64,000 bases of DNA, taken from the NCBI GenBank assembly GCA_006218025.1, contig VBWA01000028.1:1-64000 (forward strand), read 5' to 3'. The notes under the pieces were generated by a model that ran no database searches, was not told the origin of the DNA, and saw only the letters and a program-made list of their open reading frames with translations. The position numbers and the translations under genes are program-made. Below, piece after piece: positions 9,848-18,857 of this stretch. The DNA comes from Rhodocyclaceae bacterium (GTDB lineage: Bacteria > Pseudomonadota > Gammaproteobacteria > Burkholderiales > Rhodocyclaceae). Positions within the stretch are counted from its first letter, which is position 1, and every line of letters begins with the position of its first letter.

Positions 9848-12676
9848 TTACTCCTTGATGCCCAGCGCAGCGTTCACGAGTTCCTTCTGCTGCTGGAGGT
9901 GTTTGGCGGCATAGCCGACGGCGGGGGAAGGCGACGAGGGGCGTGCCACCGCATCCAGAGTCTGGCCTTTCTTGATCAGGCGTTCCAGGCGATGATGCTT
10001 GGCGTACCACGCACCCTGGTTCATCGGCTCTTCCTGGCACCAGATCAGTTCCTTGAGATTGGGATACTTCTGCATCTCGTCGAAGAGCCGGCGATCGTCA
10101 AAGGGATACAACTGCTCGACGCGCACCACCACGATGTTGTCGATTTTCTTTTCCCGGCGCGCGGCCACCAGGTCGAAATAGACCTTGCCGGCGCAGGTGA
10201 CCATGCGCGTGACTTTCTTCGGGTCAAGCTTGTCGACCTCGCCGATGATGGTCTGGAAGGTACCACTGGCCAGTTCGTCGAGGGAGCTCGTGGCGTCCTT
10301 GTGACGCAGCAGCGACTTCGGCGTCATGACGATCAGCGGCTTGCGCTGCTTTCTCAGCATCTGCCGGCGCAGCATGTGATAGACCTGCGCGGCATTCGAG
10401 GGCACGCAGACTTCCCAGTTGAAATCGGCGGAAAGCTGCATGTAGCGCTCGAGACGCGCCGACGAATGCTCCGGCCCCTGCCCTTCGTAGCCGTGCGGCA
10501 GCAGCATGACCAGGCCGCAACCGCGGCCCCACTTGGCTTCGCCGGAAGAGAGGAACTGGTCGATCACCACCTGGGCGCCGTTGGCGAAGTCGCCGAACTG
10601 CGCTTCCCAGACCACCAGCTCGTTCGGCGCCGCCGTGGCGAAGCCGTATTCGAAGGCGAGCACGGCTTCCTCGGACAGCACCGAGTCGAAGCACATGAAG
10701 CGGCCCTGGTGCTCCTGAATGTTCTGCAGCGGCCAGTAGGTGCCTTCATCCCATTTTTCACGATTCTGGTCGTGCAGCGCGGCGTGGCGGTGGAAGAAGG
10801 TTCCTCGCCCGACGTCTTCGCCCGAGACCCGGATGTTGTAGCCGGCGGCAACCAGGGATGCGTAGGCCAGGTTCTCGCCCATGCCCCAATCGACGGGGAG
10901 CTTGCCCTCGCCCATCTGCTTGCGGTCGTCGATGATCTTCTGCACGCGCGAATGCAGCGTGAAATTCGGCGGGACGGTCGTGAGCCGCTTCGCCAGGCGC
11001 TGCATCTCCATCATCGAAACCGTGGTGTCGCACTTTTCGCTGTAGGGCACGTTGATGTAAGGCGTCCAGTCGATCGAGAACTTGCTCTGATAGTCGCTGA
11101 TCACCGGGTCGATCAGGTGCCGCCCTTCGTCCAGCGCGGCGCGGTAGTCCTTGATCATCTGCTCGGCATCGCCGTCTGCGATCACGCCCTGCGCCGCCAG
11201 CTTGTCGGCATACAGCCGGCGGGTGCCGGGATGCTGGGCGATCTTCTTGTACATCAGCGGCTGCGTCACCATCGGCTCGTCCTGCTCGTTGTGGCCGAGC
11301 TTGCGGAAGCAGACGATATCGATCACGACATCCTTCTTGAACTCCTGGCGGTATTCCATGGCGATCTGGGTTACGAGTGCCACCGCCTCGGGGTCGTCGC
11401 CATTGACGTGGAAAATCGGCGCCTCGATCATCTTGAAGATGTCGGTGCAATACAGCGAGGAGCGGTAGTCGCGCAGATCGGACGTGGTGAAGCCGATCTG
11501 GTTATTCACCACGATATGCACCGTACCGCCGGTACCATAACCCCGGGTATTGGAAAAGTTGAGCATCTCCTGATTCACGCCCTGCCCGGCAACCGCGGCA
11601 TCGCCATGAATCAGCACCGGCAGCGCCTGGAGCTTGCCGTCGTGGCCGCGGCGCACCTGGCGGGCATAGACGGAACCTGCGACGACCGGATTGACGATCT
11701 CCAGGTGCGAGGGATTGAATGCCAGCGTCAGATGCACGGGGCCGCCCGGCGTGCCGACGTCCGAGGAATAACCCATGTGGTATTTGACGTCACCCGCCGA
11801 AAGCACCTGCTTCTTCTTGCCCTCGAATTCGTCGAACAGCATCGAGGGCTGCTTGCCCAGCGTGTTCACCAGGACATTGAGCCGACCGCGGTGGGCCATG
11901 CCGATGACCATTTCCTGAACGCCGACCATTCCGGCGGTACGGACCAGCTGGTCCATCGCCAGGATCAGTGCTTCGCCGCCCTCCAGCGAGAAACGCTTCT
12001 GGCCGACATACCTGGTGTGCAGATAGCGCTCCAGTGTTTCGGCATGCGTCAGCTGAATCAGGAAGCGTTTCTTTTCCTCTGCCGTGTAGGTCGGCGTCGA
12101 GCGAATGGGTTCCAGCTTGCTCTGCAGCCAGCGTTTCTGCCCCACATCCGACAGGTACATGAACTCGGCGCCAATCGTGCCGCAGTATGTCTGGCGGACG
12201 GCCTCAAGAATCTCGCGCAGGGTCGCCGATTCGGGCAGTGCAGCGAAAGAACCGGTCTGGAACGCCTGACCGAGGTCGGCCTCGGTGAAGCCATAGTGGG
12301 ATGGTTCAAGTTCCGGGATCGAGGGACGCTCGCTGCGTTTCAGGGGATCGAGTTGCGCCCACCGGTTGCCGAGGAAGCGGTAGGCGTTGATCATCTGCAA
12401 CACCTTGACCTGCTTGCCGTCGGAACTCGCGGCGCGCGACGATGCCTGCAGGGTGCCCTCCTTTGCACGCTGCGCAAAGGAGGTAATGATTGGGTAGTGG
12501 GCCACGTCCGGCCCGGTATAGTTGCCGACGCCCGGCAGGGTCGCGAGCTTGTCGAAATAGTCGCGCCAAGCCGGCTCGACCGAGGCCGGGTTGGCGAGAT
12601 AGGCGTCATACAGTGCTTCAATGTACGGCGTGTTCGAGCCGAACAGATACGAGTTGGCCAGCATCTGCTTCATCAT
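9848..12676 (-). CDS. sucA: 2-oxoglutarate dehydrogenase E1
   Basis: Thiamine-diphosphate E1 that decarboxylates 2-oxoglutarate and succinylates the E2 lipoyl group. The product is 942 residues (E. coli SucA is 933). Visible hallmarks are the N-terminal SYLFGSNTPYIEALYDAYL, which is the region that binds E2/E3, the ThDP region HGDAAVAGQGVNQE, the GYGTGGTVHIVVNNQIGFTT stretch and the C-terminal transketolase-like half. The ATG at 12676 gives MMKQML preceded by AGGATCAGGTG; an extension to 12733 would run into the gltA-sucA hairpin. It is the first of sucA-sucB-lpd, downstream of gltA. Confidence 0.96.
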   Translation of the reverse strand: MMKQMLANSYLFGSNTPYIEALYDAYLANPASVEPAWRDYFDKLATLPGVGNYTGPDVAHYPIITSFAQRAKEGTLQASSRAASSDGKQVKVLQMINAYRFLGNRWAQLDPLKRSERPSIPELEPSHYGFTEADLGQAFQTGSFAALPESATLREILEAVRQTYCGTIGAEFMYLSDVGQKRWLQSKLEPIRSTPTYTAEEKKRFLIQLTHAETLERYLHTRYVGQKRFSLEGGEALILAMDQLVRTAGMVGVQEMVIGMAHRGRLNVLVNTLGKQPSMLFDEFEGKKKQVLSAGDVKYHMGYSSDVGTPGGPVHLTLAFNPSHLEIVNPVVAGSVYARQVRRGHDGKLQALPVLIHGDAAVAGQGVNQEMLNFSNTRGYGTGGTVHIVVNNQIGFTTSDLRDYRSSLYCTDIFKMIEAPIFHVNGDDPEAVALVTQIAMEYRQEFKKDVVIDIVCFRKLGHNEQDEPMVTQPLMYKKIAQHPGTRRLYADKLAAQGVIADGDAEQMIKDYRAALDEGRHLIDPVISDYQSKFSIDWTPYINVPYSEKCDTTVSMMEMQRLAKRLTTVPPNFTLHSRVQKIIDDRKQMGEGKLPVDWGMGENLAYASLVAAGYNIRVSGEDVGRGTFFHRHAALHDQNREKWDEGTYWPLQNIQEHQGRFMCFDSVLSEEAVLAFEYGFATAAPNELVVWEAQFGDFANGAQVVIDQFLSSGEAKWGRGCGLVMLLPHGYEGQGPEHSSARLERYMQLSADFNWEVCVPSNAAQVYHMLRRQMLRKQRKPLIVMTPKSLLRHKDATSSLDELASGTFQTIIGEVDKLDPKKVTRMVTCAGKVYFDLVAARREKKIDNIVVVRVEQLYPFDDRRLFDEMQKYPNLKELIWCQEEPMNQGAWYAKHHRLERLIKKGQTLDAVARPSSPSPAVGYAAKHLQQQKELVNAALGIKE

Positions 12677-12708
12677 TGCATCACCTGATCCTGAACGAGA
12701 CAAACGAA

Positions 12709-12729
12709 GAGGGGCGGAGGCCGCCCCTC
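12709..12729 (-). terminator. Stem-loop between gltA and sucA
   Basis: GAGGGGCGG-AGG-CCGCCCCTC is a perfect nine-pair stem with a three-base loop, between the gltA stop (12738) and the sucA start (12676). On the minus strand it is followed by TTCGTTT, so it may be a weak terminator or processing site that uncouples gltA from sucAB. Confidence 0.65.
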
Positions 12730-12737
12730 CCAATAAC

Positions 12738-14030
12738 TCAGCGCTGACCCAGCGCCGTGACGTCGCGGCGAGCGGCGCCGATATAGAGCTGGCGCGGACG
12801 CCCGATCTTGTATTCCGGATCGGTAATCATCTCCTCCCACTGCGTCATCCAGCCGACGGTGCGGGCCAGGGCAAAGATGCAGGTGAACATCGAGGTCGGG
12901 ATGCCCAGCGCCTTTTGCACAATGCCGGAATAGAAGTCGACATTCGGATAGAGCTTCTTCTCGACGAAGTAGGGGTCTTCGAGCGCGATCTTTTCCAGTT
13001 CCTTGGCCAGTTTGAACAGTCGATCGTTTTCGAGACCGAGTTCGGCGAGGACGTCGGCGCAGACCTTGCTCATCAGCTTGGCGCGCGGGTCGAAGTTCTT
13101 GTAGACCCGATGCCCGAAGCCCATCAGCTTGAAGCTGTCGTTCTTGTCCTTGGCACGCTTGATGTACTCGCCGACCCGCGAGACGTCGCCGATCTCTTCG
13201 AGCATTTGCAGGCAGGCTTCGTTCGCACCGCCATGTGCCGGGCCCCAGAGGCAGGCAATGCCTGCCGACATGCAGGCAAAGGGGTTGGCGCCGGAGGAAC
13301 CCGCCAGGCGCACGGTCGAGGTCGACGCGTTCTGCTCGTGATCGGCATGCAAGGTGAAAATGGTATCCAGCGCATGGGTCAGCACCGGATTCGGCTTGTA
13401 TTCAGCGCACGGCGTGCCGAACATCATGTGCATGAAATTGGCCGTGTAGTCCAGGTCATTGCGCGGATACATGAAGGGCTGGCCGGTGTTGTACTTGTAG
13501 GCCATGGCGACGATGGTCGGCAGTTTGGCGACCAGACGGATGAACGAGACATTGCGCTCGGCAGGATCGGTGAAGTCGACCGCATCATGGTAGAAGGCCG
13601 CCAGGGCGCCGACAACGCCGACCATCACCGCCATCGGGTGCGCATCGCGACGGAAGCCCTGGTAGAACTTCACCAGTTGCTCATGGACCATCGTATGGTT
13701 CTTGATGGTGCTCTCGAAATCGGTCTTCTGCGCCTGATTCGGCAACTCGCCGTTTTTCAACAAATAGGCGACCTCCAGAAAGTTGCATTTCTCCGCCAGC
13801 TGCTCGATCGGATAGCCGCGATACAGCAGCTCTCCCTTGTCACCATCGATGAAGGTCACCTTCGACTGGCAGCTTGCCGTCGAAAGGAAGCCGGAGTCAT
13901 AGGTAAACAGCCCGGTCTTGGCGCCAAGGGTGCGAATGTCGATGACATCGTTGCCGTGAACGCCCCCCATTACGGGAAATTCGAAGCTCTTGCCATCTAT
14001 GGTCAGGGTTGCTGTGCGATTCGTGCTCAT
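12738..14030 (-). CDS. gltA: Citrate synthase, type I
   Basis: Condenses oxaloacetate and acetyl-CoA to citrate. The 430-residue product is the length of the hexameric, NADH-sensitive type I enzyme of Gram-negative bacteria. Visible are [19 protein letters not shown], the oxaloacetate-binding [19 protein letters not shown] and the catalytic-core [15 protein letters not shown]. The ATG at 14030 (MSTNRTATL) is preceded by a purine-rich GAGGATCTGACC. It is placed between sdhE and sucA in the TCA cluster. Confidence 0.96.
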   Translation of the reverse strand: MSTNRTATLTIDGKSFEFPVMGGVHGNDVIDIRTLGAKTGLFTYDSGFLSTASCQSKVTFIDGDKGELLYRGYPIEQLAEKCNFLEVAYLLKNGELPNQAQKTDFESTIKNHTMVHEQLVKFYQGFRRDAHPMAVMVGVVGALAAFYHDAVDFTDPAERNVSFIRLVAKLPTIVAMAYKYNTGQPFMYPRNDLDYTANFMHMMFGTPCAEYKPNPVLTHALDTIFTLHADHEQNASTSTVRLAGSSGANPFACMSAGIACLWGPAHGGANEACLQMLEEIGDVSRVGEYIKRAKDKNDSFKLMGFGHRVYKNFDPRAKLMSKVCADVLAELGLENDRLFKLAKELEKIALEDPYFVEKKLYPNVDFYSGIVQKALGIPTSMFTCIFALARTVGWMTQWEEMITDPEYKIGRPRQLYIGAARRDVTALGQR

Positions 14031-14067
14031 GGTCAGATCCTCTTTCAGGTCCGTTGGAGTGCCTCTG

Positions 14068-14343
14068 TTACTCAAAATTGGCTATCGGTGAAACTTCCCG
14101 CAGCCGCTGAATCATTGTCGCCTGTTGCGAATCGTCGGTGACTTCCCTGCCGCTTACCAACGCCCAAAGATCGTGGTCTTCCAGTTCCAGCAGACTCTCC
14201 AGCGCTGCTTCGCCTTGTGCATCGAGATCGTGTTCGTGGCGTTCCCAGAAGCGATCAAATACCAGATCCAGCTCCAGCAGGGCGCGCCGGCAATGCCATT
14301 TCAGGCGATTGATGCGCGCCTTGCGATCTTCATTCACTTCCAT
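14068..14343 (-). CDS. sdhE: FAD assembly factor SdhE (Sdh5/YgfY family)
   Basis: Small chaperone (91 residues) that promotes covalent flavinylation of SdhA. It has the family pattern [21 protein letters not shown]; the usual RGM-ELD core reads RRALLELD here. It then has [15 protein letters not shown]. The ATG at 14343 follows GGAGGGAACGT on the minus strand, a good ribosome-binding site. It sits directly after sdhB, as expected from its role. Confidence 0.92.
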   Translation of the reverse strand: MEVNEDRKARINRLKWHCRRALLELDLVFDRFWERHEHDLDAQGEAALESLLELEDHDLWALVSGREVTDDSQQATMIQRLREVSPIANFE

Positions 14344-14390
14344 ACGTTCCCTCCAAAACGGAAGCCGCGCCAGCGGCTGAACCGAAATCA

Positions 14391-14411
14391 CCCCCTTCCT
14401 CGGGAAGGGGG
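14391..14411 (-). other. GC-rich inverted repeat between sdhB and sdhE
   Basis: CCCCCTTCC-TCG-GGAAGGGGG is a perfect nine-pair stem between sdhB (ends 14452) and the sdhE start. It has no T-run. It probably stabilises or processes the polycistronic mRNA; a dispersed repeat origin is also possible. Confidence 0.55.
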
Positions 14412-14451
14412 CTGGGGGGATGGCAAACAATATCCATCAAGGAGAAGATGG

Positions 14452-15174
14452 TTAGACGGCACGTCTAACCATCAGCTCCTTGATTTTGCCGATCGCCTTG
14501 GTCGGGTTCAGTCCCTTGGGACACACATCGACGCAGTTCATGATGGTGTGGCAGCGGAACAGACGATAGGGGTCTTCAAGGTTGTCGAGGCGCTCGTTGG
14601 TGGCCTGATCGCGGGTATCGGCGATGAAGCGATACGCGGCCAGCAGGCCGGCCGGGCCGACGAACTTGTCCGGGTTCCACCAGAATGACGGGCACGCAGT
14701 GGAGCAGCAGGCACACAGAATGCACTCGTACAGCCCATTCAACTCTTCGCGATCTTCCGGCGATTGCAGGCGCTCACGCTCGGGCGGCGGATCGTTGTTG
14801 ATCAGGTAGGGCTTGATCGAGTTGTACTGCTTGAAGAACTGCGTCATGTCCACGATCAGGTCGCGAATCACCGGCAGACCTGGCAGCGGGCGCAGCACGA
14901 TCGGCTTGCCCTCGGGAAAACTGTCCATCGCGGTCAAACAGGCCAAGCCGTTCTTGCCGTTGATGTTCATCGCATCGGAACCGCAAACTCCTTCGCGGCA
15001 GGAGCGGCGGAAGGAAATCGAATCGTCCTGCGCCTTGAGCTTGACCATGGCGTCCAGCAGCTTGCGGTCGGTCGAGTCGATCTCGACCGAAATATCCTGC
15101 ATGTAGGGCTTGGCGTCCTGATCCGGATCGTAGCGATAGATCTTGAATTGGACGGTACGTGTGGCATTCGTCAT
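14452..15174 (-). CDS. sdhB: Succinate dehydrogenase iron-sulfur subunit
   Basis: Electron-transfer subunit of complex II, 240 residues. Three cluster motifs are visible: the [2Fe-2S] ligands in SCREGVCGSDAM...LAC, the [4Fe-4S] ligands in CILCACCSTACPSFWW and the [3Fe-4S] ligands in CHTIMNCVDVCPKGLNP. It passes electrons from SdhA FAD to ubiquinone at the membrane anchor. It follows sdhA by 13 bp in the sdhCDAB operon. Confidence 0.96.
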   Translation of the reverse strand: MTNATRTVQFKIYRYDPDQDAKPYMQDISVEIDSTDRKLLDAMVKLKAQDDSISFRRSCREGVCGSDAMNINGKNGLACLTAMDSFPEGKPIVLRPLPGLPVIRDLIVDMTQFFKQYNSIKPYLINNDPPPERERLQSPEDREELNGLYECILCACCSTACPSFWWNPDKFVGPAGLLAAYRFIADTRDQATNERLDNLEDPYRLFRCHTIMNCVDVCPKGLNPTKAIGKIKELMVRRAV

Positions 15175-15187
15175 CGTCTGTTCCTTG

Positions 15188-16987
15188 TCAGTAGGCGCGC
15201 TTCTTCAGCTCGATGGTATCCACGCTCATCGGCTTCATCTGCACCGGCTTGTAGTCGAGGCGATTGCCTTCGCGGTACCACAGCGTGTGCTTCAGCCAGT
15301 TCTTGTCGTCGCGTCCGTCCGGCGTCTCCGGTGTGTCGGTGGCATCGTCGCGGACGTGAGCGCCGCGCGACTCGGTGCGGGCATTCGCCGAGACAATGGT
15401 GGCCTTGGCGACTTCGATCAGGTTATCGAGTTCCAGCGCCTCGATGCGGGCGGTATTGAAGACTTGCGACTTGTCCTTGATCTGGGTCTGTGCCACCTGA
15501 CCGGCGATTTCGTCGATGCGCTGCACGCCTTCGACCAGCATGTCCTTGAAGCGAAACACGCCGGCATGCTTCTGCATCGTGCGCTGCATCGCGAGGCGCG
15601 TCTGGTGCACGTCGGCACCATCCTTCTGGTGGTTCAGGCGATTGACGCGGGCCAGGGTCCGGTCGATCGAGTCCTGCGGCAAGGGCTTGTGTGCCTTGAC
15701 GTTGCTCTTCAGTTCGCTGACGGCGGTCTCGCCGGCCGACTTGCCGAACACCAGCAGGTCGAGCAGCGAATTGGTGCCGAGGCGGTTGGCACCATGCACG
15801 GACGCGCAGGCACATTCGCCGGCGGCATAGAAACCCTGCACCGGCGCGCTCTGGTTGCCGTCCTTCGGCACCACAACCTGACCCAGGTAATTGGTCGGAA
15901 TGCCGCCCATCTGGTAATGACAGGTCGGTACCACCGGTAGCGGCTCCTTGAGGCAATCGACGCCGGCGAACTGGATGCCGATCTCGTGAATGCCGGGCAG
16001 GCGCTTCATGATGGTCTCGGGCGGCAGGTGCGTGATGTCGAGCAGCACGAAATCCTTGTTCGGACCGCAGCCGCGACCTTCGTTGATCTCGGTGGTCATC
16101 GCGCGCGACACCACGTCGCGCGAGGCGAGGTCCTTGGCGTTCGGCGCATAGCGTTCCATGAAGCGTTCGCCCGCGGAATTGCGCAGGATGCCGCCTTCGC
16201 CGCGCACACCTTCGGTGATCAGCACGCCGGCACCGGCCACGCCGGTCGGGTGGAACTGCCAGAACTCCATGTCTTCCAGCGGAATGCCGGCACGGGCCGC
16301 CATGCCGAGGCCATCGCCGGTATTGATGAAGGCGTTGGTCGATGAATAATAGATGCGGCCCGAACCGCCGGTAGCGAAGATCGTCGCCTTGGCGTGGAAT
16401 ACCACTATCTCACCGGTTTCCATGTCCATCGCGGTAACCCCGAGCACATCGCCCTCGGCATCGCGCACCAGGTCCAGTGCCTGCCATTCGACGAAGAACT
16501 GGGTATTGACCTTGACGTTGCGCTGGTACATCGCATGCAGCATGGCGTGACCGGTGCGGTCGGCCGCGGCGCAGGAGCGGCGCACCGGCTTTTCGCCGAA
16601 ATTGGACATGTGGCCGCCGAAGGGGCGCTGATATATCTTGCCGTTGTCGAGGCGGTCGAAGGGCATGCCGTAGTGCTCGAGTTCGACCACCACTTCGTTG
16701 GCCTTGCGGCACATGAACTCGACCGCGTCCTGGTCGCCGAGCCAATCGGAGCCCTTGATCGTGTCGTACATGTGCCAGTGCCAGTTATCTTCCTCCGAGT
16801 TGCCCAGGCTGGCGGCAACCCCGCCCTGCGCGGCGACCGTATGCGAGCGAGTGGGGAAAACCTTGGTCAGCACGGCAGTCCTGTAACCCGCCTCCGACAA
16901 TTGAATCGCGGCGCGCAGGCCGGCACCGCCGGCGCCGACGATGACCGCATCGAATTTGCGAACCGTGTAATTCAAATTCACTGTCAC
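15188..16987 (-). CDS. sdhA: Succinate dehydrogenase flavoprotein subunit
   Basis: Catalytic flavoprotein of complex II, 599 residues. It has the N-terminal Rossmann motif VGAGGAGLRAA, the flavinylation segment TRSHTVAAQGG (His about 48), the substrate-site HPTGVAGAGVLITEG and RGEGGILRNSAGERF, and the C-terminal helical domain with ESRGAHVRDD. The start codon overlaps the sdhD stop by 4 bp, giving translational coupling. It needs SdhE, encoded two genes downstream. Confidence 0.97.
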   Translation of the reverse strand: MTVNLNYTVRKFDAVIVGAGGAGLRAAIQLSEAGYRTAVLTKVFPTRSHTVAAQGGVAASLGNSEEDNWHWHMYDTIKGSDWLGDQDAVEFMCRKANEVVVELEHYGMPFDRLDNGKIYQRPFGGHMSNFGEKPVRRSCAAADRTGHAMLHAMYQRNVKVNTQFFVEWQALDLVRDAEGDVLGVTAMDMETGEIVVFHAKATIFATGGSGRIYYSSTNAFINTGDGLGMAARAGIPLEDMEFWQFHPTGVAGAGVLITEGVRGEGGILRNSAGERFMERYAPNAKDLASRDVVSRAMTTEINEGRGCGPNKDFVLLDITHLPPETIMKRLPGIHEIGIQFAGVDCLKEPLPVVPTCHYQMGGIPTNYLGQVVVPKDGNQSAPVQGFYAAGECACASVHGANRLGTNSLLDLLVFGKSAGETAVSELKSNVKAHKPLPQDSIDRTLARVNRLNHQKDGADVHQTRLAMQRTMQKHAGVFRFKDMLVEGVQRIDEIAGQVAQTQIKDKSQVFNTARIEALELDNLIEVAKATIVSANARTESRGAHVRDDATDTPETPDGRDDKNWLKHTLWYREGNRLDYKPVQMKPMSVDTIELKKRAY

Positions 16988-17328
16988 AGCCTCCAGATGA
17001 TCTGTACGGCCCAGCCGGCATAGCCGATCAGGGCGAGCAGCGTCAGTACGTGCAGGATGACGCGAAGCGCTGCGGAATTGAGGTAATCCATCCAGATATC
17101 CCGCACGCCGACCCAGGCGTGATAGCAGAGGCTGACGATGAACAGGAAGCTGATGTAGCGGATGAAGCCATTCGCCATGAAGGAATGCCAGGCCTCGCGC
17201 GACGCGGTTGCGCCACCCAGCGCCGCGGCGAAGATGATCAGCGTATAAACGGCCATGACAATTGCGGTGACGCGCTGCGCCAGCCAGTCCATTAGGCCGT
17301 AATGAGCACCGACAACGAGACGGTTCAT
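16984..17328 (-). CDS. sdhD: Succinate dehydrogenase membrane anchor subunit D
   Basis: 114-residue three-helix membrane anchor. The TM segments are around residues 18-38, 52-72 and 88-110. The conserved heme/quinone region reads SLCYHAWVGVRDIWMDY, with the His that ligates heme b. I use the ATG at 17328 (MNRLVVGAHYG); an upstream extension would overlap sdhC. Its stop overlaps the sdhA start. Confidence 0.94.
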   Translation of the reverse strand: MNRLVVGAHYGLMDWLAQRVTAIVMAVYTLIIFAAALGGATASREAWHSFMANGFIRYISFLFIVSLCYHAWVGVRDIWMDYLNSAALRVILHVLTLLALIGYAGWAVQIIWRL

Positions 17329-17332
17329 GTCA

Positions 17333-17725
17333 TCAGGCTCCGAGCAGTTTGAGACCGAAGACAAGCGTCAGTGCAAGACTGATGATCATTACCGCCATTG
17401 CCGAGTTATGGGCTTGCTGCTTCTCGACGCCGACGTGAACGTCGATCAACAGGATGCGGATACCCATGCAAAAGTGGTGCAGGAATGCCCAAAGCAGGCC
17501 CAGCAGGATAAGTTTGACCAGCAGATTGCCCATCACCGCACTGAACAACGCCGCGCTCTCCTGGCTCGGACTGAGCGACAGTTGCAGCAGCCAGACCAGC
17601 AGCGGAAGCATCAGAAACAGCCCGGCACCGCTGACGCGGTGCAATATCGATGCGTATCCGGCCAGGGGCAGCCGGATTTGATGAAGCGCCAGGTGCTTCG
17701 GACGCGGTTTGGTCATCTCTGGCAT
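17333..17725 (-). CDS. sdhC: Succinate dehydrogenase cytochrome b556 subunit
   Basis: Membrane anchor of complex II, 130 residues. It has the N-terminal family signature RPLSPHL-like PRPKHLALHQIRLPLAGYASILHRVSG, split here by the start choice. Three TM helices follow, with the heme-ligand segment AFLHHFCMGIRIL. ATG at 17725 (MPEMTKP) or the internal ATG three codons later are both possible. It is the first gene of the minus-strand TCA operon; a sigma-70-like promoter lies upstream at 17822-17850. Confidence 0.95.
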   Translation of the reverse strand: MPEMTKPRPKHLALHQIRLPLAGYASILHRVSGAGLFLMLPLLVWLLQLSLSPSQESAALFSAVMGNLLVKLILLGLLWAFLHHFCMGIRILLIDVHVGVEKQQAHNSAMAVMIISLALTLVFGLKLLGA

Positions 17726-17821
17726 GCGTGAAACCCTCCGATTTTAGTTTCGGCATAACCCCCGCTATCGCGGGCATTAGCCTGCACTGAAACTCCACTA
17801 CGCTACGTTTTGATGCGGCGC

Positions 17822-17850
17822 ACTATAAGGCAAACCGCGTCGGGTGAAAA
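17822..17850 (-). promoter_or_regulatory. Predicted sigma-70 promoter for sdhCDAB
   Basis: On the minus strand TTTTCA (17850-17845) is separated by 17 bp from TATAGT (17827-17822), about 100 bp upstream of sdhC. The leader then carries CCCGC-TAT-CGCGGG (near 17761-17775), which could fold into a small hairpin. This is a visual match only; no start site is known. Confidence 0.55.
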
Positions 17851-17868
17851 CAAATTTTATACCCGCTG

Positions 17869-18633
17869 CTAGCCAAGCTCATTGAAATAGCAATGATCAT
17901 TGGTTGAATAAAGTCCGCGCCGCCATTCCACCGGCTTGTCGCCGTACGAAAAGCTGACGCGCTCGACCGACAGCAGCGGGCTCCCCTCCGCCACATTCAG
18001 CAACTCGGCACTGGCGCGATCCGCCGGTACCGCGCGCAGACGCTCTTCGGCACGAATCATGCGGATGCCAAAGCGATTTTCGAAAAAGCTGTAAAGCGAG
18101 CCCTGGTAGTCGCGCAGCATTTCAAGCGTCACGGTGCCGAATATGCTGCCCGGCAGATAGATTTCATCGACCACCACAGGCTTGCCGGAAAACTGCAGCA
18201 GACGGCGCACGATATTGATCGGATCGCCGATGTTCAGTTCGAGCATGCGCGCAACTTCGGGACCGGCCTTGGCACGCCAGCATTCGAGGGGGATGCTCTG
18301 GGCCTGCTCGATGCCGCCAGCCAGCGGGACCAAGCGCAGAAAACGGAAGAATGCCCGGGGATCATCGTGCGATGCAACAAATGTCCCTTTGCCCTGACGC
18401 CGCAGCAGCAGATTTTCTGCGGCCATCTCGTCAATCGCCTTGCGCACGGTTCCCTGACTGACGTTGAAACGTGTCGCAAGCTCTGATTCGCTGGGAATGG
18501 CCTCGCCCGGACGCCACTCGCCGGATTCAAGTCGCTGCATCAGCAGGCTCTTGATCTGGCGATACAAGGGACTGAAAGTTGGCGAAACCGCCGCGGAGGA
18601 AGCCCCCTTTGGGGACACGGTAGAATCTGGCAT
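17869..18633 (-). CDS. GntR-family transcriptional regulator with UTRA domain
   Basis: HutC-subfamily GntR regulator of about 254 residues. The winged helix covers residues ~20-90 (PLYRQIKSLLMQRLESGEW, IPSESELATRFNVSQGTVRK, LLRRQGKGTFVA). The UTRA ligand-binding domain runs to the end (YLPGSIFGTVTLE, VEWRRGLY). The start is the ATG at 18633 (MPDSTVSPK) or one at 18660. It sits between sdhC and the divergent mdh, so it is a likely regulator of TCA genes. The ligand is unknown. Confidence 0.9.
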   Translation of the reverse strand: MPDSTVSPKGASSAAVSPTFSPLYRQIKSLLMQRLESGEWRPGEAIPSESELATRFNVSQGTVRKAIDEMAAENLLLRRQGKGTFVASHDDPRAFFRFLRLVPLAGGIEQAQSIPLECWRAKAGPEVARMLELNIGDPINIVRRLLQFSGKPVVVDEIYLPGSIFGTVTLEMLRDYQGSLYSFFENRFGIRMIRAEERLRAVPADRASAELLNVAEGSPLLSVERVSFSYGDKPVEWRRGLYSTNDHCYFNELG

Positions 18634-18683
18634 AAGCGATATTTGAACATATTTCTCCACGCTCGTCCACAGTATGTCTTATG

Positions 18684-18695
18684 TCTTATATAAGA
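18684..18695. promoter_or_regulatory. Perfect palindromic operator candidate
   Basis: TCTTATATAAGA is a perfect 12-bp palindrome in the gntR-mdh intergenic region, 51 bp from the chosen gntR start. A partial half-site (TATGTCTTATG) lies directly beside it. The sequence fits the short AT-rich palindromes that GntR regulators bind, and the neighbouring gntR product is the obvious candidate binder. Confidence 0.65.
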
Positions 18696-18857
18696 TAACT
18701 GACAGATATTGACACAGCGCAGCACAGGAACTAAGATTTCGCTTCGCGATCTTGGCGCCACGGCAGTAAAGTTTCAGCGCTCCGGTGCGCCTTGCAGTCA
18801 ACCAGCATTTATTGCAGTCTTGTCCAATCGATTCAAATTGATACAGGAGTTTTAGAA

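Noticed and set aside
9614-12688. 1024-codon open frame antisense to sucA
   Set aside because: The opposite strand encodes a full-length SucA with all motifs; the antisense frame is a by-product of high GC and has no domain.
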